This document shows, in pieces, positions 6,868 to 14,655 of a stretch of DNA of 24,752 nt. Under the pieces are notes generated by a model that had not been told where the DNA came from, ran no database searches, and saw only the letters and a program-made list of their open reading frames with translations. Each line of letters begins with the position of its first letter. Within the stretch, counting starts at the first letter, position 1. Position numbers and translations under genes: made by a program. The stretch is from Oscillospiraceae bacterium (GTDB lineage: Bacteria > Bacillota > Clostridia > Oscillospirales > Oscillospiraceae), in contig JAHHRS010000034.1 of NCBI GenBank assembly GCA_020025675.1, forward strand, positions 1 through 24,752, in the 5' to 3' direction.

Positions 6868-6895
6868 ATTATAATTTATAAAGCAAAACAAGAAC

Positions 6896-6934
6896 CCGAC
6901 AGGGCCCTTTAGCGGGGCCCTGTCGGTTTCTTTT
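6896..6934 (+). terminator. Rho-independent terminator of upp, possibly bidirectional
   Basis: CCGACAGGGCCC and GGGCCCTGTCGG form a perfect 12-bp stem with a 7-base loop, followed by TTTCTTTT. Confidence 0.9.
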
Positions 6935-6966
6935 CAAAAATATAACAGTAAAATTATAAAAGATTT

Positions 6967-8154
6967 TTATTCGTCCTTTTTAATTTCCTTATCAATTAAT
7001 ACCCATGAAACATTTTCCTTGTCTGGGGGAAGATTATTAATTACAACCGGAACAAATCTGTTACTCACGTCTCCAGTGAGGACGCTGCTCTGAACATCGC
7101 TTACATTATAGGAATATGCCGCCTTATCTGTGGGATAATACACTCTGTCAAAAAGTTTAAACAACAGTGTGGCATCCTGTCCTGTCTCCTCATCCGCTTT
7201 TACAAGGGAACGGGATGAATTAGTATAAATAGAAAGTATGCCGTCTCTGTCTTTAAGCTGATTTGACACATATACTGCAAATCCGCACACTGCATTGACC
7301 GGTCCCGGAGTAGTAGACATCTCCACTGAGTACATAAAGTCCGGCATTGGCTGACCATTTGGATCTGCGGGCGTATCCTTTTTTTCCTCATCCTTTTCTA
7401 TTACAGGGTGAACAACGTCTGCAAGTACCACCTCGTCAAAGCCCATAGCATAAAGCTCACGGGTAAGCTCCACCGCATAGTTCCTTACATCCAGACTGTA
7501 TGGGTCAAGCCAAAGCCCTGAATCATCGGTATAGTTTGTACCGTACGGAGTTTTAAGCGCCACATTTATACTGCGGGAAGCATAGGCATTATCTATACAG
7601 CAGCTTATCTGAGCCACAAGATAAGTTCCGTTTTCTTTAAGCTTATTAATACTGGTCTGTATCTGTTCCGACACCTCCGGTGAAGCAGACATTCCATATC
7701 CCAAAGCTGCCTGAGATTGGGAGTTAAACATGAGAAGTCCGGAACGGGGCTTCATCTCCAAAACCAGTGCATTACCTGTTTTAAGACGCTCTGCATACTC
7801 GGCAAGCTTTTCTTCCGTTATATTCTCTGCCGCTACAAATATGGCTCTGAGAGGCTGCACATCTTTTATTTTGGCAGGCTTTACCTTTGAGTAATCAGGC
7901 GGGTCAAAAACTATTTCAGTGTCAACGGCAGCAAAGGTTTTTTTTGCTCCGTCAAATCCGGTGCTGTCCTTGGAACCGTCGCTCATAATAGGCAGTTCAA
8001 CGGAAACACCGTCCTTTGTAACCACAGCGTATTTCTGAATTCCGTAAAAACTAACCACGATGAGTGATAGAACTGCCAGAGCTACTGCAAAAGGGACCAG
8101 CGCATAATTTCGTTTTTTCCGCCTGCCTTTGTAAAATTCTGATTTTCTTGCCAA
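6967..8154 (-). CDS. Membrane-anchored glycoside-hydrolase-like protein (DUF4015 type)
   Basis: 395 residues. The start is TTG at 8154, supported by AAGGAG 5 bases upstream. A basic N-terminus (KGRRKKRNY) and a hydrophobic segment at about residues 18-40 form a signal anchor, so the bulk is outside the cell. The extracellular part resembles the DUF4015 putative glycosidase (TIM-barrel) family: LVLEMKPRSGLL, DNAYASRSINVALKT, GLWLDPYSLDVRNYAVEL and ELYAMGFDEVVLADV. The D and E residues in the last motifs are candidates for active-site groups, though activity is not established for the family. It is separated from rpiB by 42 bases and may be co-transcribed. Substrate unknown; cell-wall or exopolysaccharide is a guess. 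Confidence 0.75.
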   Translation of the reverse strand: MARKSEFYKGRRKKRNYALVPFAVALAVLSLIVVSFYGIQKYAVVTKDGVSVELPIMSDGSKDSTGFDGAKKTFAAVDTEIVFDPPDYSKVKPAKIKDVQPLRAIFVAAENITEEKLAEYAERLKTGNALVLEMKPRSGLLMFNSQSQAALGYGMSASPEVSEQIQTSINKLKENGTYLVAQISCCIDNAYASRSINVALKTPYGTNYTDDSGLWLDPYSLDVRNYAVELTRELYAMGFDEVVLADVVHPVIEKDEEKKDTPADPNGQPMPDFMYSVEMSTTPGPVNAVCGFAVYVSNQLKDRDGILSIYTNSSRSLVKADEETGQDATLLFKLFDRVYYPTDKAAYSYNVSDVQSSVLTGDVSNRFVPVVINNLPPDKENVSWVLIDKEIKKDE

Positions 8155-8196
8155 ATTATTCTCCTTCCGCTCCGCATTAACGGAGTTAAATACAAC

Positions 8197-8625
8197 TCAG
8201 CCTTCTATCTTGGAAATACGCCGAATGTGGCGCTCATCATCTGAGAACGGAGTATCAAGGAAAGTATCCACTATTTTAAGTGCAAGTCCCTCTCCCACAA
8301 CTCTCCCGCCCATAGCAAGAATGTTGGCATCATTATGAAGTCTTGTAGCCTCAGCAGTAAAGCAGTCTGTGCAGAGAGCAGCGCGAACACCCGGGACTTT
8401 GTTAGCGGCAATGGATATGCCTATACCTGTGCCGCATATTAAAATTCCCTTCTCAAATTCGCCGGAAGCCACTGCCTTACCAACCGCTCTGCCATATTCC
8501 GGGTAATCACAGCTTTCCTCTGAATAGCATCCAAAATCCTTATATTCAAGGCCTCTCTCGTTAAGATGGGCCATAACAGCCTGTTTTAGTTTAAATCCAC
8601 CATGGTCACAGCCTATTGCAATCAT
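8197..8625 (-). CDS. rpiB: Ribose-5-phosphate isomerase B family
   Basis: 142 residues from the ATG at 8625, chosen because GGAGG lies 8 bases upstream; an ATG at 8643 precedes that site. Motifs: GCDHGG at residues 5-10 (D7, H8), the catalytic C64 in CGTGIGISIAANK, and H97-N-D-A-N. It interconverts ribose 5-phosphate and ribulose 5-phosphate, but LacAB-like allose or galactose isomerases are close relatives. It has its own promoter. The split transketolase at the right edge would act in the same pathway. Confidence 0.92.
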   Translation of the reverse strand: MIAIGCDHGGFKLKQAVMAHLNERGLEYKDFGCYSEESCDYPEYGRAVGKAVASGEFEKGILICGTGIGISIAANKVPGVRAALCTDCFTAEATRLHNDANILAMGGRVVGEGLALKIVDTFLDTPFSDDERHIRRISKIEG

Positions 8626-8651
8626 TTTAATTACCTCCGACATTTTTTCTT

Positions 8652-8680
8652 ATTTTACCACCATATAATAAAAGGTTCAA
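8652..8680 (-). promoter_or_regulatory. Promoter of rpiB
   Basis: On the minus strand TTGAAC, a 17-base spacer and TAAAAT, 26 bases before the rpiB ATG. Confidence 0.7.
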
Positions 8681-8712
8681 GTCTGCGATTTGTAAAAACT
8701 TATCTCCCATGA

Positions 8713-8741
8713 TTGCTTTCCCAATTTCGACATGTTATAAT
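8713..8741 (+). promoter_or_regulatory. Promoter of the small membrane protein and the zinc-ribbon/TPR-like gene
   Basis: TTGCTT, a 17-base spacer and consensus TATAAT, 48 bases before the ATG at 8790. Confidence 0.7.
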
Positions 8742-8789
8742 TATTGTGTATTCTAGGAGCCTTTTCTAATAAAAAAAGGAGAGTTTTAC

Positions 8790-9026
8790 ATGGATATTTT
8801 AACCATAATATTATATTTTCTTGCAGCGGCTGCATTTATTGTTATAGACTATTTTGTAGCAAGGGAATTTTATATGGTCGCGGCAATGAAAGGCCGGTCG
8901 GAAAAAAAATACTTCTGGCTATCTTTCTTTCTTCTTTTTGTAGGTTATATTTTGGTGGCTGCCCTGCCCGACAGAGGCGGCAGAGACATGTCTTCGTTTC
9001 AAAGCGACGATTTGCCTGATATTTGA
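8790..9026 (+). CDS. Small two-segment membrane protein of unknown function
   Basis: 78 residues from the ATG at 8790, with AAAGGAG 9 bases upstream. Two hydrophobic segments (about residues 3-21 and 42-59) flank a basic loop (KGRSEKK), predicting a hairpin with the loop inside and both ends outside. The tail is acidic and polar (QSDDLPDI). Not recognised. It ends 14 bases before the start of the next gene, whose ribosome site overlaps its stop codon, so the two are probably made together. Confidence 0.7.
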   Translation: MDILTIILYFLAAAAFIVIDYFVAREFYMVAAMKGRSEKKYFWLSFFLLFVGYILVAALPDRGGRDMSSFQSDDLPDI

Positions 9027-9040
9027 GAGGATCTGGTATT

Positions 9041-11035
9041 ATGTCGGAACGTTATACAAAGCTCTTTGCTCTTGAAAAGGACCAGTTTTGCCCCGGTTCA
9101 CCGCTTATTATCTGTGCCGGTGCGTTGCTTATGGATAACTACTCAAAAAAACTGCTGGCCCAGTTAAAATTTAAAAATATAGAGAACAGAACCATTAATT
9201 CAGTAAAAATTTCCATTACTATGCTTGACAGTGCAGGCAGAGAATTTGGGGAACCCATTGAATATCAGTATCTGGATTTAAATATAAAACGGGATGATGA
9301 ATTCGGTCAAAAAACTGCTTTTGTGCTCCAAAGCCCCAATGTTCGCTCATACAGAGTAGCAGTCACGGAAATATTGTTTGATGATTCTACTCAATGGATA
9401 TGGGACAAGAGTCCATGGCAGGCCCTTAATCCCATGCTAAGCCTTAAAGAAGCCTTAGGGGATGAAGAGCTTGCCTCCCAGTATCGGATACGTTATGGTC
9501 TTGATTGTGAGTTTGAGCCTCAGGAACAGCAGGGCTTGTGGTTCTGCACATGCGGCGCTGTAAATCACCTTGATGAGCGGAGCTGTCACTCATGTCACCG
9601 TGTCTATTCCGCCTTAAAGGATGTAAATATAAGCTCACTTCGCTGCGAATGCGCCGAAAGACTAAAGGCTGAAAATGAGCAGCAGCAGGAAGCGGTGGAA
9701 TGTACAAAGGAAAAACGTAAAAAGCGTCACTCCTTATATCTGGCTCTTATTCCACTTACAATTATAATTGCCCTTATCATAGTCTTTGTTCCGGGTGAAG
9801 TAAAAAAAGCCCGCGCATATGAATCTGCCGCAAATTTGCTTGCTTCGGGAAAATATGCCGAGGCTGAGAGTGCATTTGAAGCTCTCGGGAATTACAGGAA
9901 CAGTGCTGCTCAGGTAAAAAAGAATATTCCATATGAAAAAGCCCTTAACATTATGCACTGTGCGGAAAAAGCTGACCCTGAAGGTCTGAAGCTCATAGAT
10001 GTAAGCCTATCTTCATTAAAGAAAGATGACAACATTTCTCTTATCCTTTACCAAGCTGCCGCAGAACGCTTCGGCGCCATAGGAGATTACAGAGACAGCC
10101 TTAAAAATCAGGAGCTTTGCCTCGCTGCAATAGATAATATTCATACGGCAAATCTTCAGGCTGAATATGATAAAGCCGTTAGCCTTTTAAAAGGCAAAAA
10201 TTATCTTGCCGCAAGAGACGCATTCCAAGCTCTGGGTGATTTTTCAGACAGTCCAAAGATGGTCAAAGAAGCAGTATATCAAAAAGCGCTTTCCCTCTAT
10301 TCATTTATGGAAAATAATGATATACGAAGCGTTTATGCCAAGCTAAGCACCGATACGGAGCTGCCAAGTGAGTTTTCGCTCTCCAAAGATGCCGCTCTCA
10401 GCAGAGCTGAGGGTTTTGTAACGGAGCTTAAAGATGCCTGCGGCGGTGATAAGGCAGACATTTCTCTGGACGATAAAGCCCCCGAAGGTTTTCTGCCATA
10501 TTATGAAGCTCTAACGAATCTGTTCACTTCTCTGGGAGAATATGAGGATAGCTCCGGTTATATTGCAAAGATTCAGGATTTATGCGACTATACAAAGGAT
10601 TTCTTCAACTTTGTAAATGACGGAAATGTGCAGGGAGCTTATGACTGGCTAAACGCCTATGAAGAAGAGTTTGAAAACCGGGATCGTTGGCTTGAGCTTT
10701 TAGAATTATATATGCCGTTTTGTGGCTCATGGCAGCTTTCCACCGGGGACACTTCTTTAATTCCCACAGCCGCCGGAAAGACTGAGCCTTGCAACTTCTT
10801 TACAAGCTCGGTTGTAGTCGGGCTGGACACTGTAACTCTCAGAATAAATGTTTCCGGAAATGAGGAATATACTTTTGAATTCACAGCAGAGGCAGGAACA
10901 ACAAGATTCAGCAACTCTGATTATCCCCCCTACAACTACCTTGCAGCTATTTCCGTATTAAAACGTCTTGCTTTCATGAAGTTTGACGACTCAGGAAATA
11001 TGATCAGTTCATGTGACTACTCAAGAGCCGGTTAA
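9041..11035 (+). CDS. Large membrane protein with zinc finger and TPR-like extracellular repeats
   Basis: 664 residues from the ATG at 9041 (AGAGG upstream). Residues 1-120 form a beta-rich domain I cannot name. Residues 167-185 (WFCTCGAVNHLDERSCHSC) form a RanBP2-like zinc ribbon of W-x-C-x-C-(x)3-N...C-x2-C type. A highly basic patch (KEKRKKRH) and one membrane segment (about 232-250) follow. Beyond it are helical repeats of the form Y-x2-A-x2-LL-x2-G-x-Y-x2-A-x3-F-x2-LG-x-Y-x-DS, clearest at about 260-292 and 385-420, resembling TPR/SEL1-type helical pairs. By the positive-inside rule the zinc ribbon is cytoplasmic and the repeats extracytoplasmic. No catalytic motif seen. Possibly a scaffold or sensor; function unknown. 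Confidence 0.75.
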   Translation: MSERYTKLFALEKDQFCPGSPLIICAGALLMDNYSKKLLAQLKFKNIENRTINSVKISITMLDSAGREFGEPIEYQYLDLNIKRDDEFGQKTAFVLQSPNVRSYRVAVTEILFDDSTQWIWDKSPWQALNPMLSLKEALGDEELASQYRIRYGLDCEFEPQEQQGLWFCTCGAVNHLDERSCHSCHRVYSALKDVNISSLRCECAERLKAENEQQQEAVECTKEKRKKRHSLYLALIPLTIIIALIIVFVPGEVKKARAYESAANLLASGKYAEAESAFEALGNYRNSAAQVKKNIPYEKALNIMHCAEKADPEGLKLIDVSLSSLKKDDNISLILYQAAAERFGAIGDYRDSLKNQELCLAAIDNIHTANLQAEYDKAVSLLKGKNYLAARDAFQALGDFSDSPKMVKEAVYQKALSLYSFMENNDIRSVYAKLSTDTELPSEFSLSKDAALSRAEGFVTELKDACGGDKADISLDDKAPEGFLPYYEALTNLFTSLGEYEDSSGYIAKIQDLCDYTKDFFNFVNDGNVQGAYDWLNAYEEEFENRDRWLELLELYMPFCGSWQLSTGDTSLIPTAAGKTEPCNFFTSSVVVGLDTVTLRINVSGNEEYTFEFTAEAGTTRFSNSDYPPYNYLAAISVLKRLAFMKFDDSGNMISSCDYSRAG

Positions 11036-11072
11036 GCTTTGCAAACGATATGTAAACACTGTCTCTATTCTA

Positions 11073-11101
11073 TTGACTTAAATTCTATATAAGCTTAGAA
11101 T
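11073..11101 (+). promoter_or_regulatory. Promoter of the zinc-ribbon membrane protein gene
   Basis: TTGACT, a 17-base spacer and TAGAAT. It is almost wholly covered by an 11-bp-arm inverted repeat (11077-11106). Confidence 0.7.
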
Positions 11102-11106
11102 TTAAG
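11077..11106. promoter_or_regulatory. Inverted repeat over the promoter, candidate operator
   Basis: CTTAAATTCTA and TAGAATTTAAG are perfect 11-bp arms around 8 bases, spanning from the -35 end through the -10 box. A dimeric repressor bound here would block RNA polymerase. The regulator is not identified. Confidence 0.55.
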
Positions 11107-11139
11107 CATAATATTCACGGAAAGGTTTAACATCGTCTT

Positions 11140-11553
11140 ATGAGAGATAAAATTAACAATTTCTTTTCCGGACGTCAAGGTATGGATGAGTTTTCTAAAG
11201 CTTTGTTCTGGGCTGGCTTGATTCTACTCCTTCTGTCCTCATTTATGGGTGGTTTTCTTAACGGAGTTCCCGGCGCCTTTATTCGCTGGATTGGCCTTTT
11301 TATGCTGATTTACTGCTTTGTGCGGGCTTTTTCAAAACGCCGCAGTCAAAGGGACGCAGAAAACTATGTTTATCTCACTTTTATTGCAAGGCAGAAAAAT
11401 AAATACGCCGCTTATAAAGATCGCCGTGCACAGCGCAAAGACTTTAAGTTCTTCAAATGTCCCGGCTGCGGTACAATGATCAGAGTCCCTAAAGGCAAAG
11501 GGAAAATACACATTAAATGTAAATGCGGATATACTCTGTACAGAAAAACCTGA
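11140..11553 (+). CDS. Membrane protein with C-terminal zinc ribbon
   Basis: 137 residues. Two hydrophobic segments (about residues 19-39 and 45-63) are followed by a strongly basic stretch (SKRRSQRDA, KDRRAQRKDFK) and a C-terminal zinc ribbon CPGCG...CKCG at about 109-130, likely cytoplasmic. This pattern is common in Firmicutes but has no assigned role that I know. The ribosome site is weak (GGAAAGG, about 14 bases upstream). It has its own promoter, separate from the preceding gene. Confidence 0.7.
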   Translation: MRDKINNFFSGRQGMDEFSKALFWAGLILLLLSSFMGGFLNGVPGAFIRWIGLFMLIYCFVRAFSKRRSQRDAENYVYLTFIARQKNKYAAYKDRRAQRKDFKFFKCPGCGTMIRVPKGKGKIHIKCKCGYTLYRKT

Positions 11554-11571
11554 AAATATGATTATGTCAGT

Positions 11572-11601
11572 AAAACCGCCCGGAAAAATCCGGGCGGTTT
11601 T
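11572..11601. terminator. Bidirectional terminator between convergent genes
   Basis: AAAACCGCCCGG and CCGGGCGGTTTT form a perfect 12-bp stem with a 6-base loop. T-runs end the stem on both strands, so it can serve both the zinc-ribbon gene and the CoA-transferase gene. Confidence 0.9.
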
Positions 11602-11626
11602 AGTATTTCCAATGCTTAATATAGTT

Positions 11627-12934
11627 TTATATAAGAATGCCGCGCTTTTTAGCCTCAAAACTAAGCTCGTCTCTAAAGTCCGGGTGAGCTATCGCAATGA
11701 GTTGTTTTGCTCTGTCGCTGAGGCTTCTGCCGCGGAGTTGGGCAACGCCGTATTCTGTCACTATGTAGTCAACATCGTTTTTGCTGGTAGTGCATACAGC
11801 ACCTGGGGTAAGAATGGATTTGATTTTGCTTATTGCTCCACCCTTTGCAGTGGATGGGAAGGCAATGAAACTTTTACCGCCCCTGGACTGGCATGCACCG
11901 CGAACATAGTCAATCTGACCGCCGGAACCGGACATATGCTTTGTTCCTATGCTCTCGGAGCAAACCTGACCCCATAGGTCAACCTCAAGGGCTGCATTAA
12001 TGGAGATAACATTATCGTTTTTGCATATAATATCAGGGTCGTTCACATAGTCAACAGGCATAAAGGCTATTGCGGGGTTATCGTCAATAAAATCGTAGAT
12101 ACGCTGAGAACCGTATGCAAATGTGGTAACGCTTATTCCCTTATGTATCTGCTTTTTACTGTTGTTTACAGCTCCGCACTCTATAAGCTCAACCATAGAG
12201 TCGGTAAACATTTCGGTGTGTATGCCCAGGTCGTGTTTATTTTTAAGAGCCATGCCGGTTGCATCAGGCACAGCACCTATTCCAAGCTGAATGCAGGCTC
12301 CGTCGGGAATACGCTCGGCAATAAGATTTCCTATGGTCTGGCTCACATCATCAATAACTGTGGGAGGCAGAACAGGAAGTTTATAGTTTGCCTCTATAAG
12401 GCCGTCAACCTGACTGATATGTATCTGAAGTCCGTTTACGGCACGAGGCTGGTTTTCATTTACTTCAAGGAAAATGCGCTTTGTTTTTTCAAGCATGGCC
12501 TGACTGTAAGAGCTGGTTGTGCCAAGGCTGAAATATCCGTGTTTATCCATAGGAGAAACAGAAACGCAGAACACATCATAATCGTACAGGCTGCGAACAT
12601 ACTTGGGAATATCTCTGTAATATGCGGGGATAAAGTCTGCCCAACCGCCGTTTATTGCTTTTCTGGCTCCGCCGCTTGAAAACCATGAGCAGCCGGTCAT
12701 TTTTCCCTTAAGATTCTGGTCAGCATAGAATTCAAGAGGATAGACGTCAAGAAGAGTCTGAACCTTAACATCTTTTATTTCGTCTGCGTACGCTCTTTTA
12801 GCAATAGCGGACATAATTTCCGGTGTCTGGGCTGCGCCTGCGTCCATTCCTATAAGCCATCCGCTTTCAACTCTGGCGGCCAGCTCGTCAGCATTTGTAA
12901 GCTTAGCCTGATACATTTGTTTAAAATCTGTCAT
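11627..12934 (-). CDS. Acyl-CoA:carboxylate CoA-transferase, 4-hydroxybutyrate/butyrate type
   Basis: 435 residues, start ATG at 12934 with AAGGAG upstream. It aligns by eye along its length with the 4-hydroxybutyrate CoA-transferase of Clostridium aminobutyricum: QLGIGAVPDA (about 216-225), GIHTEMFTD with the catalytic glutamate at E241 (E238 in that enzyme), EVDLWGQVCSESIGTKHMSG, GGQIDYVRGA, and YIVTEYGVAQLRGRSLSDRA. It transfers CoA between acetyl-CoA and a short-chain acid. Butyryl-CoA:acetate transferase and 4-hydroxybutyrate transferase cannot be told apart by eye. It lies 18 bases after the yabR-like gene, so it may be the last gene of that operon, an odd company. It could feed CoA esters to the dehydratase-like system encoded upstream, but that is inference. 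Confidence 0.88.
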   Translation of the reverse strand: MTDFKQMYQAKLTNADELAARVESGWLIGMDAGAAQTPEIMSAIAKRAYADEIKDVKVQTLLDVYPLEFYADQNLKGKMTGCSWFSSGGARKAINGGWADFIPAYYRDIPKYVRSLYDYDVFCVSVSPMDKHGYFSLGTTSSYSQAMLEKTKRIFLEVNENQPRAVNGLQIHISQVDGLIEANYKLPVLPPTVIDDVSQTIGNLIAERIPDGACIQLGIGAVPDATGMALKNKHDLGIHTEMFTDSMVELIECGAVNNSKKQIHKGISVTTFAYGSQRIYDFIDDNPAIAFMPVDYVNDPDIICKNDNVISINAALEVDLWGQVCSESIGTKHMSGSGGQIDYVRGACQSRGGKSFIAFPSTAKGGAISKIKSILTPGAVCTTSKNDVDYIVTEYGVAQLRGRSLSDRAKQLIAIAHPDFRDELSFEAKKRGILI

Positions 12935-12952
12935 ATCTATATCTCCTTTATT

Positions 12953-13411
12953 TTATCTACGTCTGTTGCGTTTTTTGTGGTCTGAATACATGGGGTTTGA
13001 GGCAATTCTGCTGTCAGACTCCTGCATAAATTTTTTAAGTCTTTCTTCAAACTGCTGGTCGCAACCCTGTGAGCTTACTTTCTCCTCAGGCACAGACTGA
13101 ACCCTGTGTGCAGTATTGTCATCCCTCTGAGGCTTGCGGTTAAAACGAGTTGTCTGACTCCCTTCTCTGTTCTGTGGCTCCTGAGCACGTTTTATGGAAA
13201 GATTTATTTTTCCATCATCCGTTACGTTCAAAACCTTTACCTTGACCGCTTGCCCCACCTCAAGGTGCTCGTGCACATCACTGACATAGCTGTTAGCTAT
13301 CTCTGATATGTGAACCAATCCGCTCTTACCATCCGGTAATGACACAAAGGCTCCGAACTTTGTAATTCCGGTTACCTTAGCCTCTAAAACGTTCCCTACT
13401 TCCAGCCCCAT
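12953..13411 (-). CDS. yabR: S1 RNA-binding domain protein, YabR-like
   Basis: 152 residues with GAGGAG upstream of the ATG at 13411. Residues 1-75 form one S1 domain: VGNVLEAKVTGITKFGAFVSL, GLVHISEIANSYV, VGQAVKVKVLNV and KINLSIKRA. The remaining half is charged, Arg/Gln-rich and probably disordered. The same domain order is found in YabR of Bacillus, next to divIC. Its role in RNA or ribosome binding is likely but not defined. It overlaps divIC by 16 bases. Confidence 0.88.
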   Translation of the reverse strand: MGLEVGNVLEAKVTGITKFGAFVSLPDGKSGLVHISEIANSYVSDVHEHLEVGQAVKVKVLNVTDDGKINLSIKRAQEPQNREGSQTTRFNRKPQRDDNTAHRVQSVPEEKVSSQGCDQQFEERLKKFMQESDSRIASNPMYSDHKKRNRRR

Positions 13412-13695
13412 AACGGCTCCTCTCTGTCTGTATCAAAAATAAAAATTTTTTCTCCGGGTTTAACCATACCCAGTCTTTCACGGGCAAGCTGCTCCATTTT
13501 CTCGTCATCCGGCGGGTTGGCAAGCTCCTCTCTCAGCCTTTCATTTTCAGTCCTAAGTTCACAAAGCTCCACTTCCAGCTCATCTGACATACGCTGAGTC
13601 TTTCTGAGATTGACCAGACCAGCGGTAAAAGCCGTCATTGAATACATAAGCAGTGACACGACAACAATTCTGAAAACAAGCTCTCGATTACGCAT
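13396..13695 (-). CDS. divIC: Septum formation initiator DivIC/FtsB family
   Basis: 99 residues from the ATG at 13695 with AGAGG upstream. A single membrane segment at about 8-26 is followed by a coiled coil (MSDELEVELCELRTENERLR) and the family's C-terminal ARERLGMVKPGEKIFIF. It acts at the division septum with FtsL and DivIB. Position between yabQ and yabR matches the conserved Firmicute order. Confidence 0.92.
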   Translation of the reverse strand: MRNRELVFRIVVVSLLMYSMTAFTAGLVNLRKTQRMSDELEVELCELRTENERLREELANPPDDEKMEQLARERLGMVKPGEKIFIFDTDREEPLWGWK

Positions 13696-13746
13696 TTTAA
13701 CCTCTTCCCGGAAACCTGTCCGTATGTAATTAATAATAAATCATTA

Positions 13747-14130
13747 TTACATTTTTTTAAAGAGATATTTTGCTGAAATTTGAAATTTTTTTAATAAGTT
13801 TTTAATTTTTCTATTAAATGAAGTTAGAATTTCATAAATACGGTTTAAAATCGGTGAGACTAAACGGCTCAGAGTATATAAATATCCTAAAAATCCAAGC
13901 AATGAAGCCGTGAGCTGCCAAAGCCCCAGACGGCAGTTTTCCGAGGCCATGGCAAAAACAAAAAGCGAAACACCGCTTACAAGCGCAAAGATTATATCCA
14001 GAATTATTTCTGCAGCTTTGCCCCAATTAGCTCTCAGCGGGCGGATAATATCATAGAGTAATCCCGCCACTGTTCCCAGTACAAAAGCCCACATGAGCCA
14101 CATAAGCTCTCCGTTAATATTTACACCCAT
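13747..14130 (-). CDS. yabQ: Spore cortex protein YabQ
   Basis: 127 residues with hydrophobic segments at about 7-25, 40-62 and 70-90, and a basic tail. The N-terminal GVNINGELMWLMWAFVLG and GLLYDIIRPLR are typical of YabQ, a mother-cell membrane protein needed for spore cortex formation. Its ATG directly follows the yabP stop (TGAATG), which implies coupled translation. Confidence 0.88.
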   Translation of the reverse strand: MGVNINGELMWLMWAFVLGTVAGLLYDIIRPLRANWGKAAEIILDIIFALVSGVSLFVFAMASENCRLGLWQLTASLLGFLGYLYTLSRLVSPILNRIYEILTSFNRKIKNLLKKFQISAKYLFKKM

Positions 14131-14415
14131 TCAGCCAAAAAGTCTTTTCCAGATACTGCCGGATTTTACATTTTCCTCATAGCTCAGTTCCTGAATGTGT
14201 CCATGAAGCTCAAGCTGTCCCATATCAAGGTCAATCCTTTCAATGTGCAGTCCCTGTCCCCTGATATTAAGGTCTCCCAGCGCCGTGGTGAGAACTACAA
14301 GATTTTCATCAAAACCGGAAACATCGTCAACCCCGGTCAGACTCAGCCTTTCTCGAGATTCAAGATTTAAGCTGTGGAGCCTTGCAGGTGTTTTTTCGAT
14401 TTCATCATAAGCCAT
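14131..14415 (-). CDS. yabP: Sporulation protein YabP
   Basis: 94 residues, with GGGGGTGG just upstream of the ATG at 14415. Motifs: RERLSLTGVDDVSGFDE, TALGDLNIRGQGLHIERIDLD and LELHGHIQELSY are those of the YabP/YqfC family of sporulation proteins. In Bacillus yabP and yabQ are transcribed in the mother cell by sigma-E; I could not identify a convincing sigma-E promoter in the 175 AT-rich bases upstream. Good evidence that the organism forms endospores. Confidence 0.92.
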   Translation of the reverse strand: MAYDEIEKTPARLHSLNLESRERLSLTGVDDVSGFDENLVVLTTALGDLNIRGQGLHIERIDLDMGQLELHGHIQELSYEENVKSGSIWKRLFG

Positions 14416-14590
14416 TGTTCCACCCCCTTATGGCATGTATATGCTGTAAAAGAGTAAAATAAAACGGTGCAGCTTAGCAAGTCCAAAAGTTTTTCAACAC
14501 AAGCATTTAAACTTTTTCTCCAAAAAAATTTAAATTACTTTTTATGAGTCCATTTTCACAGTTCGTGTTTTTATATGCAATATATAAGGG

Positions 14591-14630
14591 CAAAACAGAC
14601 AGGACGGCAAAAGCCGCCCTGTCTGTTTTG
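14591..14630 (-). terminator. Terminator of the dehydratase/CooC-like cluster
   Basis: An 18-bp stem with one mismatch (CAGACAGGACGGC / GCCGCCCTGTCTG core) and a 4-base loop, ending in TTTTG. It lies 26 bases after the last gene of the cluster and separates it from yabP. Confidence 0.85.
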
Positions 14631-14655
14631 CATTCATTTCATTTTCTGTTGGGAA

